The position numbers and the translations under genes are program-made. The notes under the pieces were generated by a model. That model was given only the letters and a program-made list of their open reading frames with translations. It was not told where the DNA came from and searched no databases. From NCBI GenBank assembly GCA_015232395.1, contig JADFZT010000053.1, positions 1 through 35,087 on the forward strand: 35,087 nucleotides of DNA, read 5' to 3'. Positions 1 to 11,352 of this stretch are shown here, one piece after another (position 1 is the stretch's first letter; every line of letters begins with the position of its first letter). This stretch comes from Magnetococcales bacterium. GTDB lineage: Bacteria; Pseudomonadota; Magnetococcia; Magnetococcales; JADFZT01.

Positions 1-887
1 CGCGAACCTTTCCAAACCTTCAGTAACTTTCTGCAAAATAAGCAACTTACAGAACATTTTGTTTTTTCCTTGAGGGTTGTGATTCTCTCTCTGGATCCCC
101 GCCTTCGCGGGGATGACGAGTCAGGGAAAAGTGTCCAACTCTGAGGTAGACCTACTATATTTTTTACAAAACGGAGCTTTTTGATCCGAGAGAGGGGATT
201 TTTTCCGATATTGGGAATTTTTGAATCTATTTACAGTCTATTTCAGTAGAGAGTATTTACAAAAAGGCAGGCAAAAAGCTCTCTGGATTGGAATCCAGCC
301 AGGAAGGTTGATGAAAAATCCGGATGGCTTGCTGAAACGCTCAGAGTGCGTTGCTCTCCCTGCCTGGACAAGCAATCCCCCCCTTTCCAAAAGAGCGAAA
401 ACAACCTTCAATCAGTGTGCTTTTTTCTGGGCCAGATGGCTGGAAAAAAGGATTTGGAACTCATTTTCATTTACACTGTTACAAATTTGATATAAATCTT
501 TCAGACAAGCTTGGGAAACTTTCTGGTCTATCCCTGAAAAAAACAGCTTCCATGGGCTGGAGCATGGCCTGATTTTCAGAGGCTGTTGGGGGACGGATTT
601 GGAAGATTTAAGCAACAACAATTTTTTTTATCTCCCCATCCTCGACCGCTTTTGAGGAGTGAAGCTGGTCGGTTGAGAGAGGCTCCTGAAATCTGCCTGC
701 ATCTGCTTGATGGAAAAAGGTGACATCCTCTTGCAAAAATGGGTTGTGGCTATTTTTTTGGACCATTTTCATACATTGGCCCGGTTACGGTTTAATTTCA
801 TTATTTTTTAGAATAAAATTCGATCAATAGCGTGTATCTCCTTAAATTAGCGCGTCCCCCCTCAATAAAGAGGAAAGAGAAACGCCC
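1..887. other. Intergenic region, no convincing gene
   Basis: About 0.9 kb at the left edge with no gene I can support. The longest open frames (up to 89 codons) have no clear ribosome site and unnatural composition. It holds one compact GC-rich hairpin at 95-114 and an AT-rich stretch at about 790-860 just before the first gene, which is the likely place for that gene's promoter, although no convincing -35/-10 pair can be picked. Confidence 0.5.
95..114. repeat. REP-like hairpin
   Basis: ATCCCCGCCTTCGCGGGGAT is a perfect 8-bp stem with a CTTC loop, flanked by GG on the left and GACG on the right. Hairpins of this type (GGATYCCCGC-CTTC-GCGGGRATGACG) are a dispersed intergenic repeat in many proteobacteria. 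No T-run follows, so it is more likely a REP-type palindrome than an intrinsic terminator. Only one copy lies in this window. Confidence 0.6.
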
Positions 888-1514
888 GTGAAAGATATCC
901 TCATTGATGCGATCGATCAGTCCGTTCAGGAAATCGCCTCGACCATGCTTTTTTTGGATGTGATCTCAGGACCGGGCATTGCCAAACCATCGGGCGTTCC
1001 TTACATGCCAGCCCCTTCCGAAGTCTCTTCCATCGTCGGTTTGAGCGGCGGGGTGGGTGGGGGAGTGCGTTTGGCTTCCACCAAAGTGGTCGCGTGCCAG
1101 CTCTCCAATGCCCTGGCTGGTGAAAATCTGGGCTCTTTTTCCGAAGACACCAAAGATGCCTTTGCCGAAATCTGCAATATTCTGGCGGGGGGCATCAAGG
1201 GCAACATGGAAAAGAGTGTCGGCGAAATTCATCTCTCTCCCCCTTCAGTCATTCTCGGCAGCGATTTTCTCATCAACTATAAAAGCGACCTGGAGAGCGT
1301 CCGGCACTTTTTCAGTCTGGATGGGGACTCCTTCTATGTGGAAGTCTTTTTCCAACAAGAGAAAAAAAAGGATCTCCGGATAGATATGGCCCTGACCGAA
1401 ACAACCGTCACCATCCTCGATGATCTGTGCGAAAAAATGGGCATGACCCGGTCAGAGGTGATTATCAAATTTATCGAAAGCGGCAACAGCTTTCTCAGTC
1501 AGTTCAAGACCTGA
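888..1514 (+). CDS. CheX/CheC-family phosphatase-like protein with C-terminal helix extension
   Basis: A 208-residue cytosolic protein starting with GTG, placed behind an AGGAAAGAG ribosome site. Residues 1-160 resemble the CheX/CheC/FliY fold, which dephosphorylates receiver domains. The helix with E94 and N97 (motif AEICN) matches the E-x-x-N catalytic pair of that family. Residues about 164-208 (ETTVTILDDLCEKMGMTRSE onward) have the look of a ribbon-helix-helix or similar small helical module, which is not usual for CheX. It lies 412 bp upstream of an operon with seven receiver domains, so a role in draining phosphoryl groups from one of them is a reasonable inference. No flagellar or CheA gene is visible nearby. 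The family call is fairly secure; the role of the tail is unknown. Confidence 0.75.
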   Translation: MKDILIDAIDQSVQEIASTMLFLDVISGPGIAKPSGVPYMPAPSEVSSIVGLSGGVGGGVRLASTKVVACQLSNALAGENLGSFSEDTKDAFAEICNILAGGIKGNMEKSVGEIHLSPPSVILGSDFLINYKSDLESVRHFFSLDGDSFYVEVFFQQEKKKDLRIDMALTETTVTILDDLCEKMGMTRSEVIIKFIESGNSFLSQFKT

Positions 1515-1926
1515 ACCCGGGCCAATGGGTCGATTTTCCCGGCAACCATTTCTGGCCAACCCGTTTCTATCCGAACTTTCCAAAAGGGCGGACCAAGACA
1601 AGCACCAATTGATGACAGATGAATCCAAGGAAACTCGTGGGTTGGAGGAGATGGCGGGAAAAACTGCCTGGCTGAAAGGCGAGGGATTTTTCCCCGGTGG
1701 GATTTTTATGGGTCTACAGCGATAAACAAAGCTTATCTGGGCAAAAACCCTCCTAGGTTGTTTATCTTTAACCTGACTGCCAACCAAAACAACTTTATCT
1801 TATGTTTTGATTGCAACTTCTAAAGTCCAAACGAACCCTCCACCACACCTATTGACCATGATCAGTTTGATTTTTTTCCAAGCCACCCGTCACCAGGCCG
1901 CCCAGAGTTCAAGCTAAGAGGGAGGA
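1515..1926. other. Intergenic region upstream of the phosphorelay operon
   Basis: A 412-bp gap. The short open frames on both strands have no recognisable content. The stretch at about 1780-1900 is relatively AT-rich and is the likely site of the operon promoter. A GAGGGAGGA ribosome site at 1917-1925 directly precedes the next gene. No strong terminator hairpin is visible after the CheX-like gene. Confidence 0.5.
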
Positions 1927-4900
1927 ATGCTGCAATTTGCCACCGATGGAATGGAGAAGAGCCTGGCCTACCCGAGTTTTTATGACCCGGCGTTGGTCAT
2001 CCTCTCCCTGTTTGCCGCCTATTTGGGGGCTTATTCCGGGCTCGCAGTGGTCCAACATCTGCGCCGGGAGAAAGAAGCACGGGCCTACTGGGCGTGGCTC
2101 GCTTTTGGTGCCCTGGCCCTGGGGAATGGTGTTTTTGGCATGCACTTTATCGGCATGCTCGCCTACACCCTGCCCATCCCGGTCCGTTTCGATCTATCCC
2201 TGACCGCTCTTTCCATTTTACCTGCGCTGCTTACTTCCGGCTGGATGCTCCATCTGGCTGGCCGCCAGAAGAAGAAAGGATCTCTACACTGGATCGGTGG
2301 TGCCATTGGCGGGGCAGGGATTGGTCTCATGCACTATACCGGCATGATGGCCATGGATCTGGAAGCCCGGATGGTGTTCGATCCCATCCTGTTAGTCCTC
2401 TCCCTGGTGGTAGCGGTGGTACTGGCTATTTTGGCGATTGAAGCACGGCCTGTTTGCCGAAGAGCAGGCCTTGATCCGGACAAGGGGTGGGGCCGCCACA
2501 TCAGCCCCATGATCATGGGGGCCGCCATCTCCGGCATGCATTATATCGCCATGGGGGCCACCTGGTTTATACCTGGATCAGGACTATGCCAGCCGTCGGA
2601 ACAGCTTCTTGACCCTCTCTCCATGGGGATGGGGCTTGCCATCACCTTTTTCATTCTGATCGCCTCGGCGATGTTGGTTCATTATATGTATGGGGGGCGG
2701 CAAGGGACCCAAAAGCGGGTCGAAGGGTTGGCCAATCTTTTTCAAAAGGAAAACAAATCCCTTTTTATCCGCAATCTGTCCATCATTTTGGGGGGATTTG
2801 CCCTTATTTTATGGGTGACCGCCTATATTCACGACGCTTCGGAGCAGACGGCGCAGGAATATGCCGGACAGCAGGAACTGCAGCGGGTTCTCAAGGGAGC
2901 CGCCCACGATCTTGAAGAGGTCATCTTCGATCTGGATCTGTTGACCAGAAGTGATGATTTGGCCGATTTTTTACGGAAAGTGGATGAAGAGAGCAAAGAA
3001 TTTCTCACCCATCAGTTGCAGTTTCTGGCTCAGGAAAAGCGGGTGTACGACCATGTGCGCTTTCTCAATGAGGAGGGCATGGAGTTGATCCGCATCAACT
3101 CCGATCATTCCGGCAAAACCACCACTGTGCCCATCTCCAAGCTGCAATCCAAAAGTGAACGAGACTATTTCAAGGGTGCCATCAATCTGTCCAAAGGGGA
3201 GTTCCACATCTCCCGTTTTGATCTCAACGTGGAACATGGTCAGATACAAGAGCCGCACATGCCGATGATCCGTTTTTCAGCCCCGGTCTTTGATGGGGAC
3301 GGTCGCAAGCGGGGCGTGATCGTACTGAATTATCTGGGAAATACGATATTGGATTCGATCCGGGATATTTTCAAGGATTCCGACAATCAGGTCTATCTCA
3401 TCGACCAGGAGGGCTATTTTCTTCTGACTCCCCATGCCGGAGAGGCCTGGGGGTTCCTGTTTAAGCATGAGGCGACCTTTGAATCACGCTATCCGATGAT
3501 GTGGAGCTATCTCCAACAGCGTCCCTCTGGCGCTTTCAGAACCCTCAACGGCCACTTTATTTTTGACACCCTGACTGTCTACATGCGGGACGACTTGAAA
3601 AAAAGGATCGAGCGTAACGAGCAAAAGTGGACGACCATCATCCATATCGATCACAACATGTGGTCGATGCAAAATCTGCGGGATCATCCCATCGCAGCCA
3701 TCATTCTGCTGTGCAGCGGTTTAATGGCTTTTGCCATCGCCTGGATCGTGAGCCTGATCATGATTGCCCGCCAGCGTGCGGACCAGGCCAAAAAGGAAGT
3801 GATGCGGGAGCTGGAATTCCAGAAGCTGGCCCTGGACGAACATGCCATCGTTTCCGCTACCGACGTCAAAGGCAACATTACCTACGTCAACGACAAGTTT
3901 ATCGCCATCAGCGGCTACGACGAAGCGGAGTTGATAGGCCAAAACCACCGCATGGTCAAGTCGGACGAGCACTCCCTGGCTTTTTACAAGGAGATGTGGA
4001 AAACCATCGCCAACGGTCGCCCCTGGCATGGCGAGGTGCGCAACTATAAGCAGGATGGCAGCTCCTACTGGGTCCGAGCCACCATCGTTCCTTTCCTGAA
4101 CGAAAAGGGTAAACCCTTCAAATATGTCTCCATCCGCACCGATGTCACCGCCATGAAGGCGCTGGAAGCCGGGCTGTTGGAAGCCAAAGAAGCCGCAGAG
4201 GCGGCGGGCCGGGCCAAGAGCGATTTTTTGGCCAACATGAGCCACGAAATCCGCACCCCCATGAATGCCATCATCGGCTTGAGCCATCTCTGCCTGCAAA
4301 CCCGCCTCACCAACCGTCAGAAGGATTACATCCACAAGGTTCACAACTCCGCCACCTCCCTGCTGCGCATCATTAACGACATTCTCGATTTTTCCAAGAT
4401 CGAAGCGGGTCGGCTGGATATGGAGGCGATTGAATTTACCCTGGAGGAGGTGTTGGGCAACATCTCCTCCATGATCTCCCTGAAGGCCCAGGAAAAGAAA
4501 CTTGAATTTCTCATGGAAACAGACCGGGAGATCCCACCGAGCCTGGTAGGGGATCCCTTACGTTTGGGGCAGGTGCTGATCAATCTGGCCAACAACGCCA
4601 TCAAGTTTACCGAAGAGGGAGAGGTAGCGGTTATCACCGAGGTGCTGGAACAAGAGACCGAATCCGTCCATTTGCAGTTTACCCTCAGAGATACCGGCAT
4701 CGGCATGACTCCGGAGCAGCAGGCGGGCCTCTTTCAAGCCTTTTCCCAGGCGGATAGCACCATCACCCGAAAATATGGCGGCACCGGTTTGGGGCTGACC
4801 ATCTCCCAGCGTCTGATCGAAATGATGGGGGGAAGCATCCGGGTGGAGAGTGAACGGGGCAAAGGTTCCCGGTTTATCTTCGATGTCCACTTGGGGGTTT

Positions 4901-6483
4901 CAAACCGGGTGGTGGAAAAGAACCTGATCCCCTCTACCGATCTGCGGGGCATGAAGGTTTTGGCGGTGGACGACAACGACAGCGCCCGGGGCATCATGGC
5001 GGACTATCTCACCTCTTTTTCCTTCAAGGTGACCAAGGCCCGGGATGGCAAGGAGGCGATCATCGCCGTACAAGAGGCGGAGCTGGCCGAAGAGCCTTTC
5101 GACCTGGTGGTGACCGACTACATGATGCCGGAGCTGGATGGCATCACCGCTGCCGCCAAAATCCGCAAGGAGCTTGATCTTAAAAAACCGCCGGTGGTGA
5201 TCATGGCCACCGCCTATGGGGAAGAGAGTGTCATCAAGCGTGCCGCCGAGGAGGCCCAGGTGTCGGGCTTCCTGGTTAAGCCCATCAGCCAGAGTCTCCT
5301 CTTTGAAGTGGTCATGGAGGCCTTTGGCAAAACCCGGCCAGATGGCAAAAAAGCGGGCAGGGATTATTCTGAAGGCAAGGATTTTCGGGCGGTGCTCTCC
5401 GGCGCAAAAATTTTGCTGGTGGAGGACAACGAGATCAACCAACAGGTGGCCCGGGAGCTGCTGGAGCAGGCCAACATCACGGTGGTACTGGCTGAAAATG
5501 GCCAGCAGGCACTGGATCTGGTGACCCGGGAAGAGTTCGATGGGGTGTTGATGGATGTGCAGATGCCGGTGATGGATGGCCTCACCGCCACCCAAAAGAT
5601 TCGTAAAGAGGCGCACCTGTGGGATCTGCCCATTCTCGCCATGACCGCCAACGCCATGTCCGGAGATCGGGAGCGGTGTCTGGAGGCGGGTATGCAGGAT
5701 CACATTGCCAAACCGGTCAATCCCAGCGACCTCTTTTCCACCCTGGCCCATTGGGTGAAACCCAGCGCACCCCAACCGCTGCCCTCTGCCACCGATTCGG
5801 CTGAAGGGACGGGAAAGGCTGCATCGACACAAGAAGCTGCAAACGAGCCGCCCCACATCCCGGGAGTGGATGTCCAAACCGGTTTAATGCGCATGGGGGG
5901 CAATCTCAAAGGCTATCTTTCTCTCTTGGGGCGCTTCCTTGAAAACCAGGGGGGAGCAGCAACAGCCATCCGCAATGCCCTGGAGATCCAGGATATGGAG
6001 ACTGCCCAACGCCTGGCCCACACCCTGAAGGGGGTTTCCGGAGCCATCGGTGCGGAAAAACTGCAAGATTTGGCGGAAGTGCTGGAGTTTGCCATCAAGG
6101 ATCGCAACCAAACGGTCAGTATTGATGGAGCCTTGGCTCAGGTGGGGGAAGCGTTGAGTGAAGTGTGTAGCGCCATCGACCAGGCCCTGCCAAAAGAGGC
6201 CTGTGAAATGGTGGTCCGGGATGAGACCGTCCCTGAGACACAAGAGTCGATCAGAGAGCGCAACAGCTGGCTACGAAAGGCCGCAGAACAATTGGCCATT
6301 TTTGATGCCGAGGTGGAAACCACCCTGGCTTCCCTGAAAAAAAGGCCTCTTTCCCCGGAGATGATCCAAGAGATAGCTGCCATCGAAAAAGCTGTTTCCC
6401 AGTATGATTTTGAAGGGGCTCTGGCCCAATTGGTCCAGTGTGCCCAACGGTTTGGGATCGATCTGGAGACAAGCGATGTCTGA
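1927..6483 (+). CDS. MHYT/Cache-PAS hybrid histidine kinase with two REC domains and Hpt
   Basis: A 1518-residue inner-membrane hybrid kinase. Residues about 20-250 form an MHYT domain: the three motifs [14 protein letters not shown] and GMHYIAM lie in membrane helices and may bind metal or sense gas. A further helix (about 283-302), a large Cache-like extracytoplasmic sensor (about 305-585) and another helix (about 587-612) follow. The cytoplasmic part has a PAS domain (about 629-745), HisKA with the phosphorylated His773 in SHEIRTP, HATPase (DTGIGM, GGTGLGL), REC1 (Asp1064), REC2 (Asp1210) and Hpt (His1365 in AHTLKG). About 90 residues after the Hpt are unassigned. Having two sensor types in one chain is unusual but seen in large hybrids. 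It starts the operon and overlaps the next gene by 8 bp, which implies translational coupling. Confidence 0.93.
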   Translation: MLQFATDGMEKSLAYPSFYDPALVILSLFAAYLGAYSGLAVVQHLRREKEARAYWAWLAFGALALGNGVFGMHFIGMLAYTLPIPVRFDLSLTALSILPALLTSGWMLHLAGRQKKKGSLHWIGGAIGGAGIGLMHYTGMMAMDLEARMVFDPILLVLSLVVAVVLAILAIEARPVCRRAGLDPDKGWGRHISPMIMGAAISGMHYIAMGATWFIPGSGLCQPSEQLLDPLSMGMGLAITFFILIASAMLVHYMYGGRQGTQKRVEGLANLFQKENKSLFIRNLSIILGGFALILWVTAYIHDASEQTAQEYAGQQELQRVLKGAAHDLEEVIFDLDLLTRSDDLADFLRKVDEESKEFLTHQLQFLAQEKRVYDHVRFLNEEGMELIRINSDHSGKTTTVPISKLQSKSERDYFKGAINLSKGEFHISRFDLNVEHGQIQEPHMPMIRFSAPVFDGDGRKRGVIVLNYLGNTILDSIRDIFKDSDNQVYLIDQEGYFLLTPHAGEAWGFLFKHEATFESRYPMMWSYLQQRPSGAFRTLNGHFIFDTLTVYMRDDLKKRIERNEQKWTTIIHIDHNMWSMQNLRDHPIAAIILLCSGLMAFAIAWIVSLIMIARQRADQAKKEVMRELEFQKLALDEHAIVSATDVKGNITYVNDKFIAISGYDEAELIGQNHRMVKSDEHSLAFYKEMWKTIANGRPWHGEVRNYKQDGSSYWVRATIVPFLNEKGKPFKYVSIRTDVTAMKALEAGLLEAKEAAEAAGRAKSDFLANMSHEIRTPMNAIIGLSHLCLQTRLTNRQKDYIHKVHNSATSLLRIINDILDFSKIEAGRLDMEAIEFTLEEVLGNISSMISLKAQEKKLEFLMETDREIPPSLVGDPLRLGQVLINLANNAIKFTEEGEVAVITEVLEQETESVHLQFTLRDTGIGMTPEQQAGLFQAFSQADSTITRKYGGTGLGLTISQRLIEMMGGSIRVESERGKGSRFIFDVHLGVSNRVVEKNLIPSTDLRGMKVLAVDDNDSARGIMADYLTSFSFKVTKARDGKEAIIAVQEAELAEEPFDLVVTDYMMPELDGITAAAKIRKELDLKKPPVVIMATAYGEESVIKRAAEEAQVSGFLVKPISQSLLFEVVMEAFGKTRPDGKKAGRDYSEGKDFRAVLSGAKILLVEDNEINQQVARELLEQANITVVLAENGQQALDLVTREEFDGVLMDVQMPVMDGLTATQKIRKEAHLWDLPILAMTANAMSGDRERCLEAGMQDHIAKPVNPSDLFSTLAHWVKPSAPQPLPSATDSAEGTGKAASTQEAANEPPHIPGVDVQTGLMRMGGNLKGYLSLLGRFLENQGGAATAIRNALEIQDMETAQRLAHTLKGVSGAIGAEKLQDLAEVLEFAIKDRNQTVSIDGALAQVGEALSEVCSAIDQALPKEACEMVVRDETVPETQESIRERNSWLRKAAEQLAIFDAEVETTLASLKKRPLSPEMIQEIAAIEKAVSQYDFEGALAQLVQCAQRFGIDLETSDV

Positions 6484-9400
6484 GACGGCAGAAAAACCCA
6501 TCATCCTGATCGTTGATGATTCCCCAGATAATTTGGACATCCTGAAAGCCACCCTGCGGGATGACTATATGCTCCGCCTGGCCATCAACGGCCCCCTGGC
6601 CTTGCGTCTTGCATCCATGATCCCCCAGCCGGACCTGATCCTCCTGGATATCATGATGCCGGAGATAGATGGCTATGAAGTGTGCCGCCAGCTTAAAAAA
6701 GATCCCGACACCCAGGAAATACCGGTCATTTTCGTCACCGCCCGTACCAGGGATGAAGATGAGCTGTTGGGGTTACAGATCGGGGCGGTGGATTATATCA
6801 CCAAACCCATCAGCCCCTATGTGGTGCAAGCCCGGGTGAAGACCCATCTGGCGGTGCGTCAATTCAACCGGGAGATGGATAAACAAAACCGTCGTTTGAA
6901 TGAAATCAACGATCGACTCACCGACAGCATGGAGCAGCTTTCTGCCTCTGAAGAACGATTTCGCAGCTTGGTTCAGACCATTCCCGACATCGTCTATAAG
7001 ATCGATGCCGAGGGGCGTTTCACCTTCCTCAACAAATCCATCGAGCGGTTGGGCTATCATCAAACAGACCTGATCGGCAAGCACTTTACCGAAATTATCC
7101 ATGGGAATGATGTCTCCCAGGCCTGCCTCACCAAGATTATCGATAAAATCGGCAAGGGCACACAGAACCCTGGACAAAAGGTGTTTGACGAGCGCCGCAG
7201 TGGGATGCGCATGACGGTGGGCCTGGAGTTGCGCCTGAAATCAAAATCCGGGGCGATGGCTGAAGCCATTGAGATCAAAAACATCACCCCCACCACCGTT
7301 AACGTCGAGGTCAACAGCACCGGGCTCTATGGCGACGTGGGGAGTGAAACCTCCTATCGCACCCGACAATATATCGGCACCGTGGGGGTGATCCGGGATG
7401 TCACCGACCGCCAGAAGGCCCAGAAGGCCTTTATGGAAGAGCGGATGCTCTTAAGACAACTGATTGATGCGGTGCCGTTACCGATTTTTTATCTGGAAAA
7501 TCAGGGGCAGCTGATCTTTTCCAACGATGCCTTCAGAAAATTTACCCGGGTGGACGGGGATGATCTGGAGGGGGCCTTTCTCAAGGATCTCTTCGGCGAG
7601 GCGGAAAAAACCAGCCTGGAGAGTGTGCTTTCAGAACTGCTGGCGGATTCTCAGGCCCACCGGAGCCAAATCGAGATAGAGCTGACGGCGGGGGATGGCC
7701 AGCTGCATACCATGGATTTCATCCTCTCCAAATTTGAAAAATCCAACGTGGCGGTCAAACCGTCGATCATCGGTGTGCTGGTGGATGTGACGGAACAAAA
7801 GGAGTTCACCGCCGAGCTGATCCAGGCCCGTAAAAAAGCCGAAGAAGCGAGCCGAACCAAGGGGGATTTTTTGGCCAACATGAGCCATGAAATCCGCACC
7901 CCCCTCAATGCGGTCATCGGTTTTACCCATCTGTGTCAGCTCACCGATCTCACCTCCCAACAGAGCGACTATCTCAACAAGGTCAACCTTTCCGCCAACG
8001 CCCTCTTATCCCTGATCAACGATATTTTGGATTTTTCCAAAATCGAAGCGGGCAAGCTCACCATGGAGCGGGCCTCCTTTTCCCTGGTCGAACTTTTGGG
8101 GGGGGTGGTGGCGATGATGGGGGTCAAAAGCCAGGAAAAAAACCTGGAACTGCTCCTGGACACCACCCAAGATCTCCCTTCCCATCTGATGGGAGACGCC
8201 CATCGTCTCAGTCAGGTTCTCATCAATCTGGTGGGCAACGCCATCAAATTTACCCATCAGGGAGAGGTGGTGATCGGCACTCGGGTGGTGGAGGCTATCG
8301 GGAAGGAGATCACCCTGGAATTTCGGGTAGAGGATAGCGGGATTGGCATGAGCCCGGGGCAGTTGGAAAATCTTTTTCAGGAGTTTTCCCAGGGGGATTC
8401 CTCCACTACCCGCAAATATGGCGGGACCGGCCTGGGGCTGGCCATCAGCAAGCGGTTGGTGGGCCTGATGGGGGGTAAAATCGAGGTGGAGAGCACCCCG
8501 GAAAGTGGCAGTACCTTCCGCTTTACCGCCAAGCTCAGCCTGGCCCCCGGCAAGGTTTATCCGACGCAACCCCCTTCAGTAGAGATGAAACCGCTGAAGA
8601 TTTTGGTGGTGGATGATAACGAAAGCGCCCGAACCATCCTGGCAGAGCATCTGAGCGCTCTTGATTGGACCATCCAACTGGCTGAAAGTGGTGAGAAGGC
8701 CCTGGCCTCTCTGGTGGCTGAAGAGAAGGCTGGCAAAGCATTTGATCTGGTATTGCTGGATTGGAAAATGCCCGGCTTAAACGGCCTGGAGATCGCTCGG
8801 CATATCAAGGAAGAGCTGATACTCTCGAAAAAGCCCAAGATCGTCATGGTGACCGCTTATGGTCAGGAGCAGGTGGATTCTGAGGAGTCGAGTGCCGCAT
8901 ATCTGGATGGCTATCTGCTGAAACCGGTCCTGCTCTCGACGTTGCTGGATGCCATCCTGACGGCCTTCGATGAGACCGCCTCGCTTCAGAGTCCATACCC
9001 CTCGGCAGAGCTTCAGCCTGCCATTGAAAAATTGGCTGGCAAGCAGATTCTTCTGGCTGAAGATAACGAAATCAATCAGCAGGTCTCCCGGGAGCTTTTG
9101 GAACAGGTGGGTATTCAGGTCACCCTGGCTGAAAATGGCCAGGAAGCGGTGGAGCTGGTCACCAAGGGAGGGTTTGACGGGGTTTTGATGGATTTGCAGA
9201 TGCCGGTGATGGATGGTTTTGAGGCCACCAGGCAGATTCGCAAGCTCTCAGGCACCGAAAAACTGCCGGTGATCGCCTTGACTGCCAATGTCATGACCGG
9301 TGACCGGGAAAAGTGTCTCCAGGCCGGCCTGAATGACCACGTCGGCAAACCCGTGGTCCCGGAACAGCTCTACGCCACCCTGGCCAAGTGGATTGTGAAT

Positions 9401-10192
9401 GCCGATGCGGCCTTTTCCCGGGAGGCTGGATTCGGGGATGAGCGTTCCCAGGCAACCCAACCGGATGCGGCCTCTTCTGCCTTGGTCGAAGCCGGGGAGG
9501 GAGAGGGAGAAGCCCAGGCCCAGCCCGTGGCATCGATACCCGTCAAAAAGAGAGCCGTCTCTCCTCCCTTACCCGCCGTTCGGGGGATTGATCTGGTCAA
9601 AGGGCTCGAAAATGTCGGTGGCAATGCGGTCCTCTACCGAAAAATTTTGCGCAAATTTACCCACAGCCAGGGCGGTGCCTGCTTGGAGATGGTGCGCCAC
9701 CTGGAAGCGGGAGATCACGCCGCTATCGTCCGAACAGCCCACGCTCTGAAGGGGGTGGCAGCCACCATCGGCGCCAAACAGCTGGCACAGCTGGCAGAGC
9801 AACTGGAAAAACAGGCCAAAACCCCGGAAAAAGCCACTGACTTCACAGCGCTTTTGCAAGAGACCGGCAGTGAACTGGCCCGTATCGCTTCCGCCATAGA
9901 TACCGCCTATCCCAAGGTCAAATGCACCTCTACCGGCGATGGATCAAACAAGCAGGATCAGGTGGCTCCAGCCATTTTTGAGCCCCTGTTTCGAAAAGCC
10001 AGGAAGTATCTCCTCGTGTTTGATTCCGCCGTGGAAAAAGTGGTGGATGAGATGACCCCCCTGGCACACCATGGCAGCCGCAGGGAACGGGTGAATGCCA
10101 TCCGTAAATCCCTGGATGCCTACGATTATGAAAAAAGCCTCTCTATCCTGGATGCCTGGGCCCAGGAAGAGGGGATCAACCTTGAGGATTAA
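6476..10192 (+). CDS. Soluble hybrid histidine kinase: REC-PAS-PAS-HisKA-HATPase-REC-REC-Hpt
   Basis: A 1238-residue protein with no membrane helix, so probably cytosolic. The start is the ATG that overlaps the upstream stop (ATGTCTGA), which gives MSETAEKP just before the first receiver domain; an in-frame ATG 72 bp upstream lies deep inside the previous gene. Order: REC1 (Asp58), PAS (about 159-320, with a long insert), a second PAS (about 322-445), HisKA (His471 in SHEIRTP), HATPase (DSGIGM, GGTGLGL), REC2 (Asp762), REC3 (Asp906), Hpt (His1089 in AHALKG). The N-terminal receiver suggests that it takes phosphoryl groups from another kinase, most simply the upstream membrane kinase. The HisKA to Hpt half is similar in layout and motifs to the upstream gene, pointing to an old duplication. 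Confidence 0.93.
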   Translation: MSETAEKPIILIVDDSPDNLDILKATLRDDYMLRLAINGPLALRLASMIPQPDLILLDIMMPEIDGYEVCRQLKKDPDTQEIPVIFVTARTRDEDELLGLQIGAVDYITKPISPYVVQARVKTHLAVRQFNREMDKQNRRLNEINDRLTDSMEQLSASEERFRSLVQTIPDIVYKIDAEGRFTFLNKSIERLGYHQTDLIGKHFTEIIHGNDVSQACLTKIIDKIGKGTQNPGQKVFDERRSGMRMTVGLELRLKSKSGAMAEAIEIKNITPTTVNVEVNSTGLYGDVGSETSYRTRQYIGTVGVIRDVTDRQKAQKAFMEERMLLRQLIDAVPLPIFYLENQGQLIFSNDAFRKFTRVDGDDLEGAFLKDLFGEAEKTSLESVLSELLADSQAHRSQIEIELTAGDGQLHTMDFILSKFEKSNVAVKPSIIGVLVDVTEQKEFTAELIQARKKAEEASRTKGDFLANMSHEIRTPLNAVIGFTHLCQLTDLTSQQSDYLNKVNLSANALLSLINDILDFSKIEAGKLTMERASFSLVELLGGVVAMMGVKSQEKNLELLLDTTQDLPSHLMGDAHRLSQVLINLVGNAIKFTHQGEVVIGTRVVEAIGKEITLEFRVEDSGIGMSPGQLENLFQEFSQGDSSTTRKYGGTGLGLAISKRLVGLMGGKIEVESTPESGSTFRFTAKLSLAPGKVYPTQPPSVEMKPLKILVVDDNESARTILAEHLSALDWTIQLAESGEKALASLVAEEKAGKAFDLVLLDWKMPGLNGLEIARHIKEELILSKKPKIVMVTAYGQEQVDSEESSAAYLDGYLLKPVLLSTLLDAILTAFDETASLQSPYPSAELQPAIEKLAGKQILLAEDNEINQQVSRELLEQVGIQVTLAENGQEAVELVTKGGFDGVLMDLQMPVMDGFEATRQIRKLSGTEKLPVIALTANVMTGDREKCLQAGLNDHVGKPVVPEQLYATLAKWIVNADAAFSREAGFGDERSQATQPDAASSALVEAGEGEGEAQAQPVASIPVKKRAVSPPLPAVRGIDLVKGLENVGGNAVLYRKILRKFTHSQGGACLEMVRHLEAGDHAAIVRTAHALKGVAATIGAKQLAQLAEQLEKQAKTPEKATDFTALLQETGSELARIASAIDTAYPKVKCTSTGDGSNKQDQVAPAIFEPLFRKARKYLLVFDSAVEKVVDEMTPLAHHGSRRERVNAIRKSLDAYDYEKSLSILDAWAQEEGINLED

Positions 10193-10198
10193 GTTTTG

Positions 10199-11263
10199 AT
10201 GTCCAATCTATCTCAAGCCAATAAAAAGACCATTCTCATCGTTGATGATACACCGGAAAACATCGACATCCTGAAAGAGATTTTGAGTCCTCTCTATCGG
10301 ATCCAGGTGGCGACCAATGGTCGGTTGGGCCTGAAAGTGGCCATGTCTCCCAGGCCACCCGATCTGATCCTGCTCGATGTGATGATGCCGGTGATGGATG
10401 GCTATGAGACGTGCCGACTGCTGAAGGAATCCGAGAGCACCCGGCATATTCCGGTTCTCTTTGTCACCGCCAAATCAGAGGTAGCCGATGAGACCAAAGG
10501 GTTTGAACTGGGGGCGGCGGATTATCTGATCAAGCCTGTCAGCCCCCCCATCGTGCTGGCCAGGGTGAAGACCCATCTGGCCATGAACGATCAGTACAAA
10601 CATCTGGCTGATCAGGTGGAAACCCGCACGGCAGAGCTGACAATCCGTAATATGGCCCTGGAGGAAACCCGTCTGGAGATGATTCACCAGCTGGGCCGGG
10701 CAGCGGAATTTCGGGACAATGAAACCGGCATGCACATTTTACGCATGAGCCATTTTACCCGGTTGTTGGCACTAAAAGCCGGGTTGAGTGAACCAGAGGC
10801 AGATCTGCTGCTGCATGCTGCTCCCATGCACGATATCGGCAAGATCGGCATACCGGATGAGATTTTGCTGAAACCGGCAAGACTCACCGATGAAGAGTTT
10901 GATGTGATTCGGACCCACCCCGAAATAGGCCATAAAATCATCGGCCCCCAAAGTGCCGACATTTTACGCCTGGGTGGAGTCATCGCCTATACCCACCATG
11001 AAAAATGGAACGGCAGAGGCTATCCACGGGGGTTGCAGGGAGAAGAGATTCCCCTGGCAGGCCGGATTACCGCTGTGGGGGATGTGTTCGATGCCCTGAC
11101 CTCGGCGCGCCCTTACAAAAAGGGCTGGGCGGTGGAAGATGCCCTGGCGTTGATCAACAGAGAGACGGGAGAACATTTCGACCCCACCCTGGCCCCTCTC
11201 TTCCTCTCCCTGCGCTCGGAAATTGCAGAGATTATGGATCGCTATCAGGAACAACCCGAATAG
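10199..11263 (+). CDS. REC-HD-GYP cyclic di-GMP phosphodiesterase
   Basis: A 354-residue response regulator. The ATG at 10199 follows TTGAGG and lies 6 bp after the previous stop; a TTG one codon earlier is less likely. Residues 10-130 are a receiver domain with phosphoacceptor Asp60 (LILLDVMMP). A coiled linker follows, then an HD-GYP domain with MHDIGK (His211-Asp212), the second metal-site signature THHEKWNGRGYP and the GYP triad at 274-276. Proteins of this build hydrolyse c-di-GMP to pGpG or GMP under phosphorylation control. All key residues seem intact, so it is probably active and is the only clear output effector in this locus. It is most likely translated from the same transcript as the two hybrid kinases. 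Confidence 0.93.
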   Translation: MSNLSQANKKTILIVDDTPENIDILKEILSPLYRIQVATNGRLGLKVAMSPRPPDLILLDVMMPVMDGYETCRLLKESESTRHIPVLFVTAKSEVADETKGFELGAADYLIKPVSPPIVLARVKTHLAMNDQYKHLADQVETRTAELTIRNMALEETRLEMIHQLGRAAEFRDNETGMHILRMSHFTRLLALKAGLSEPEADLLLHAAPMHDIGKIGIPDEILLKPARLTDEEFDVIRTHPEIGHKIIGPQSADILRLGGVIAYTHHEKWNGRGYPRGLQGEEIPLAGRITAVGDVFDALTSARPYKKGWAVEDALALINRETGEHFDPTLAPLFLSLRSEIAEIMDRYQEQPE

Positions 11264-11352
11264 CCAGTTGCTCCCGATCCCATCCGAATGCAGGGGGAAT
11301 TGATGGAAATCAGGGGTGGCACCCAGCAACGATTCAAATCCAGGATGGCCCC

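Noticed and set aside
221-490. An 89-codon frame in the left intergenic region
   Set aside because: No ribosome site, no recognisable motif, and competing frames of similar length on both strands.
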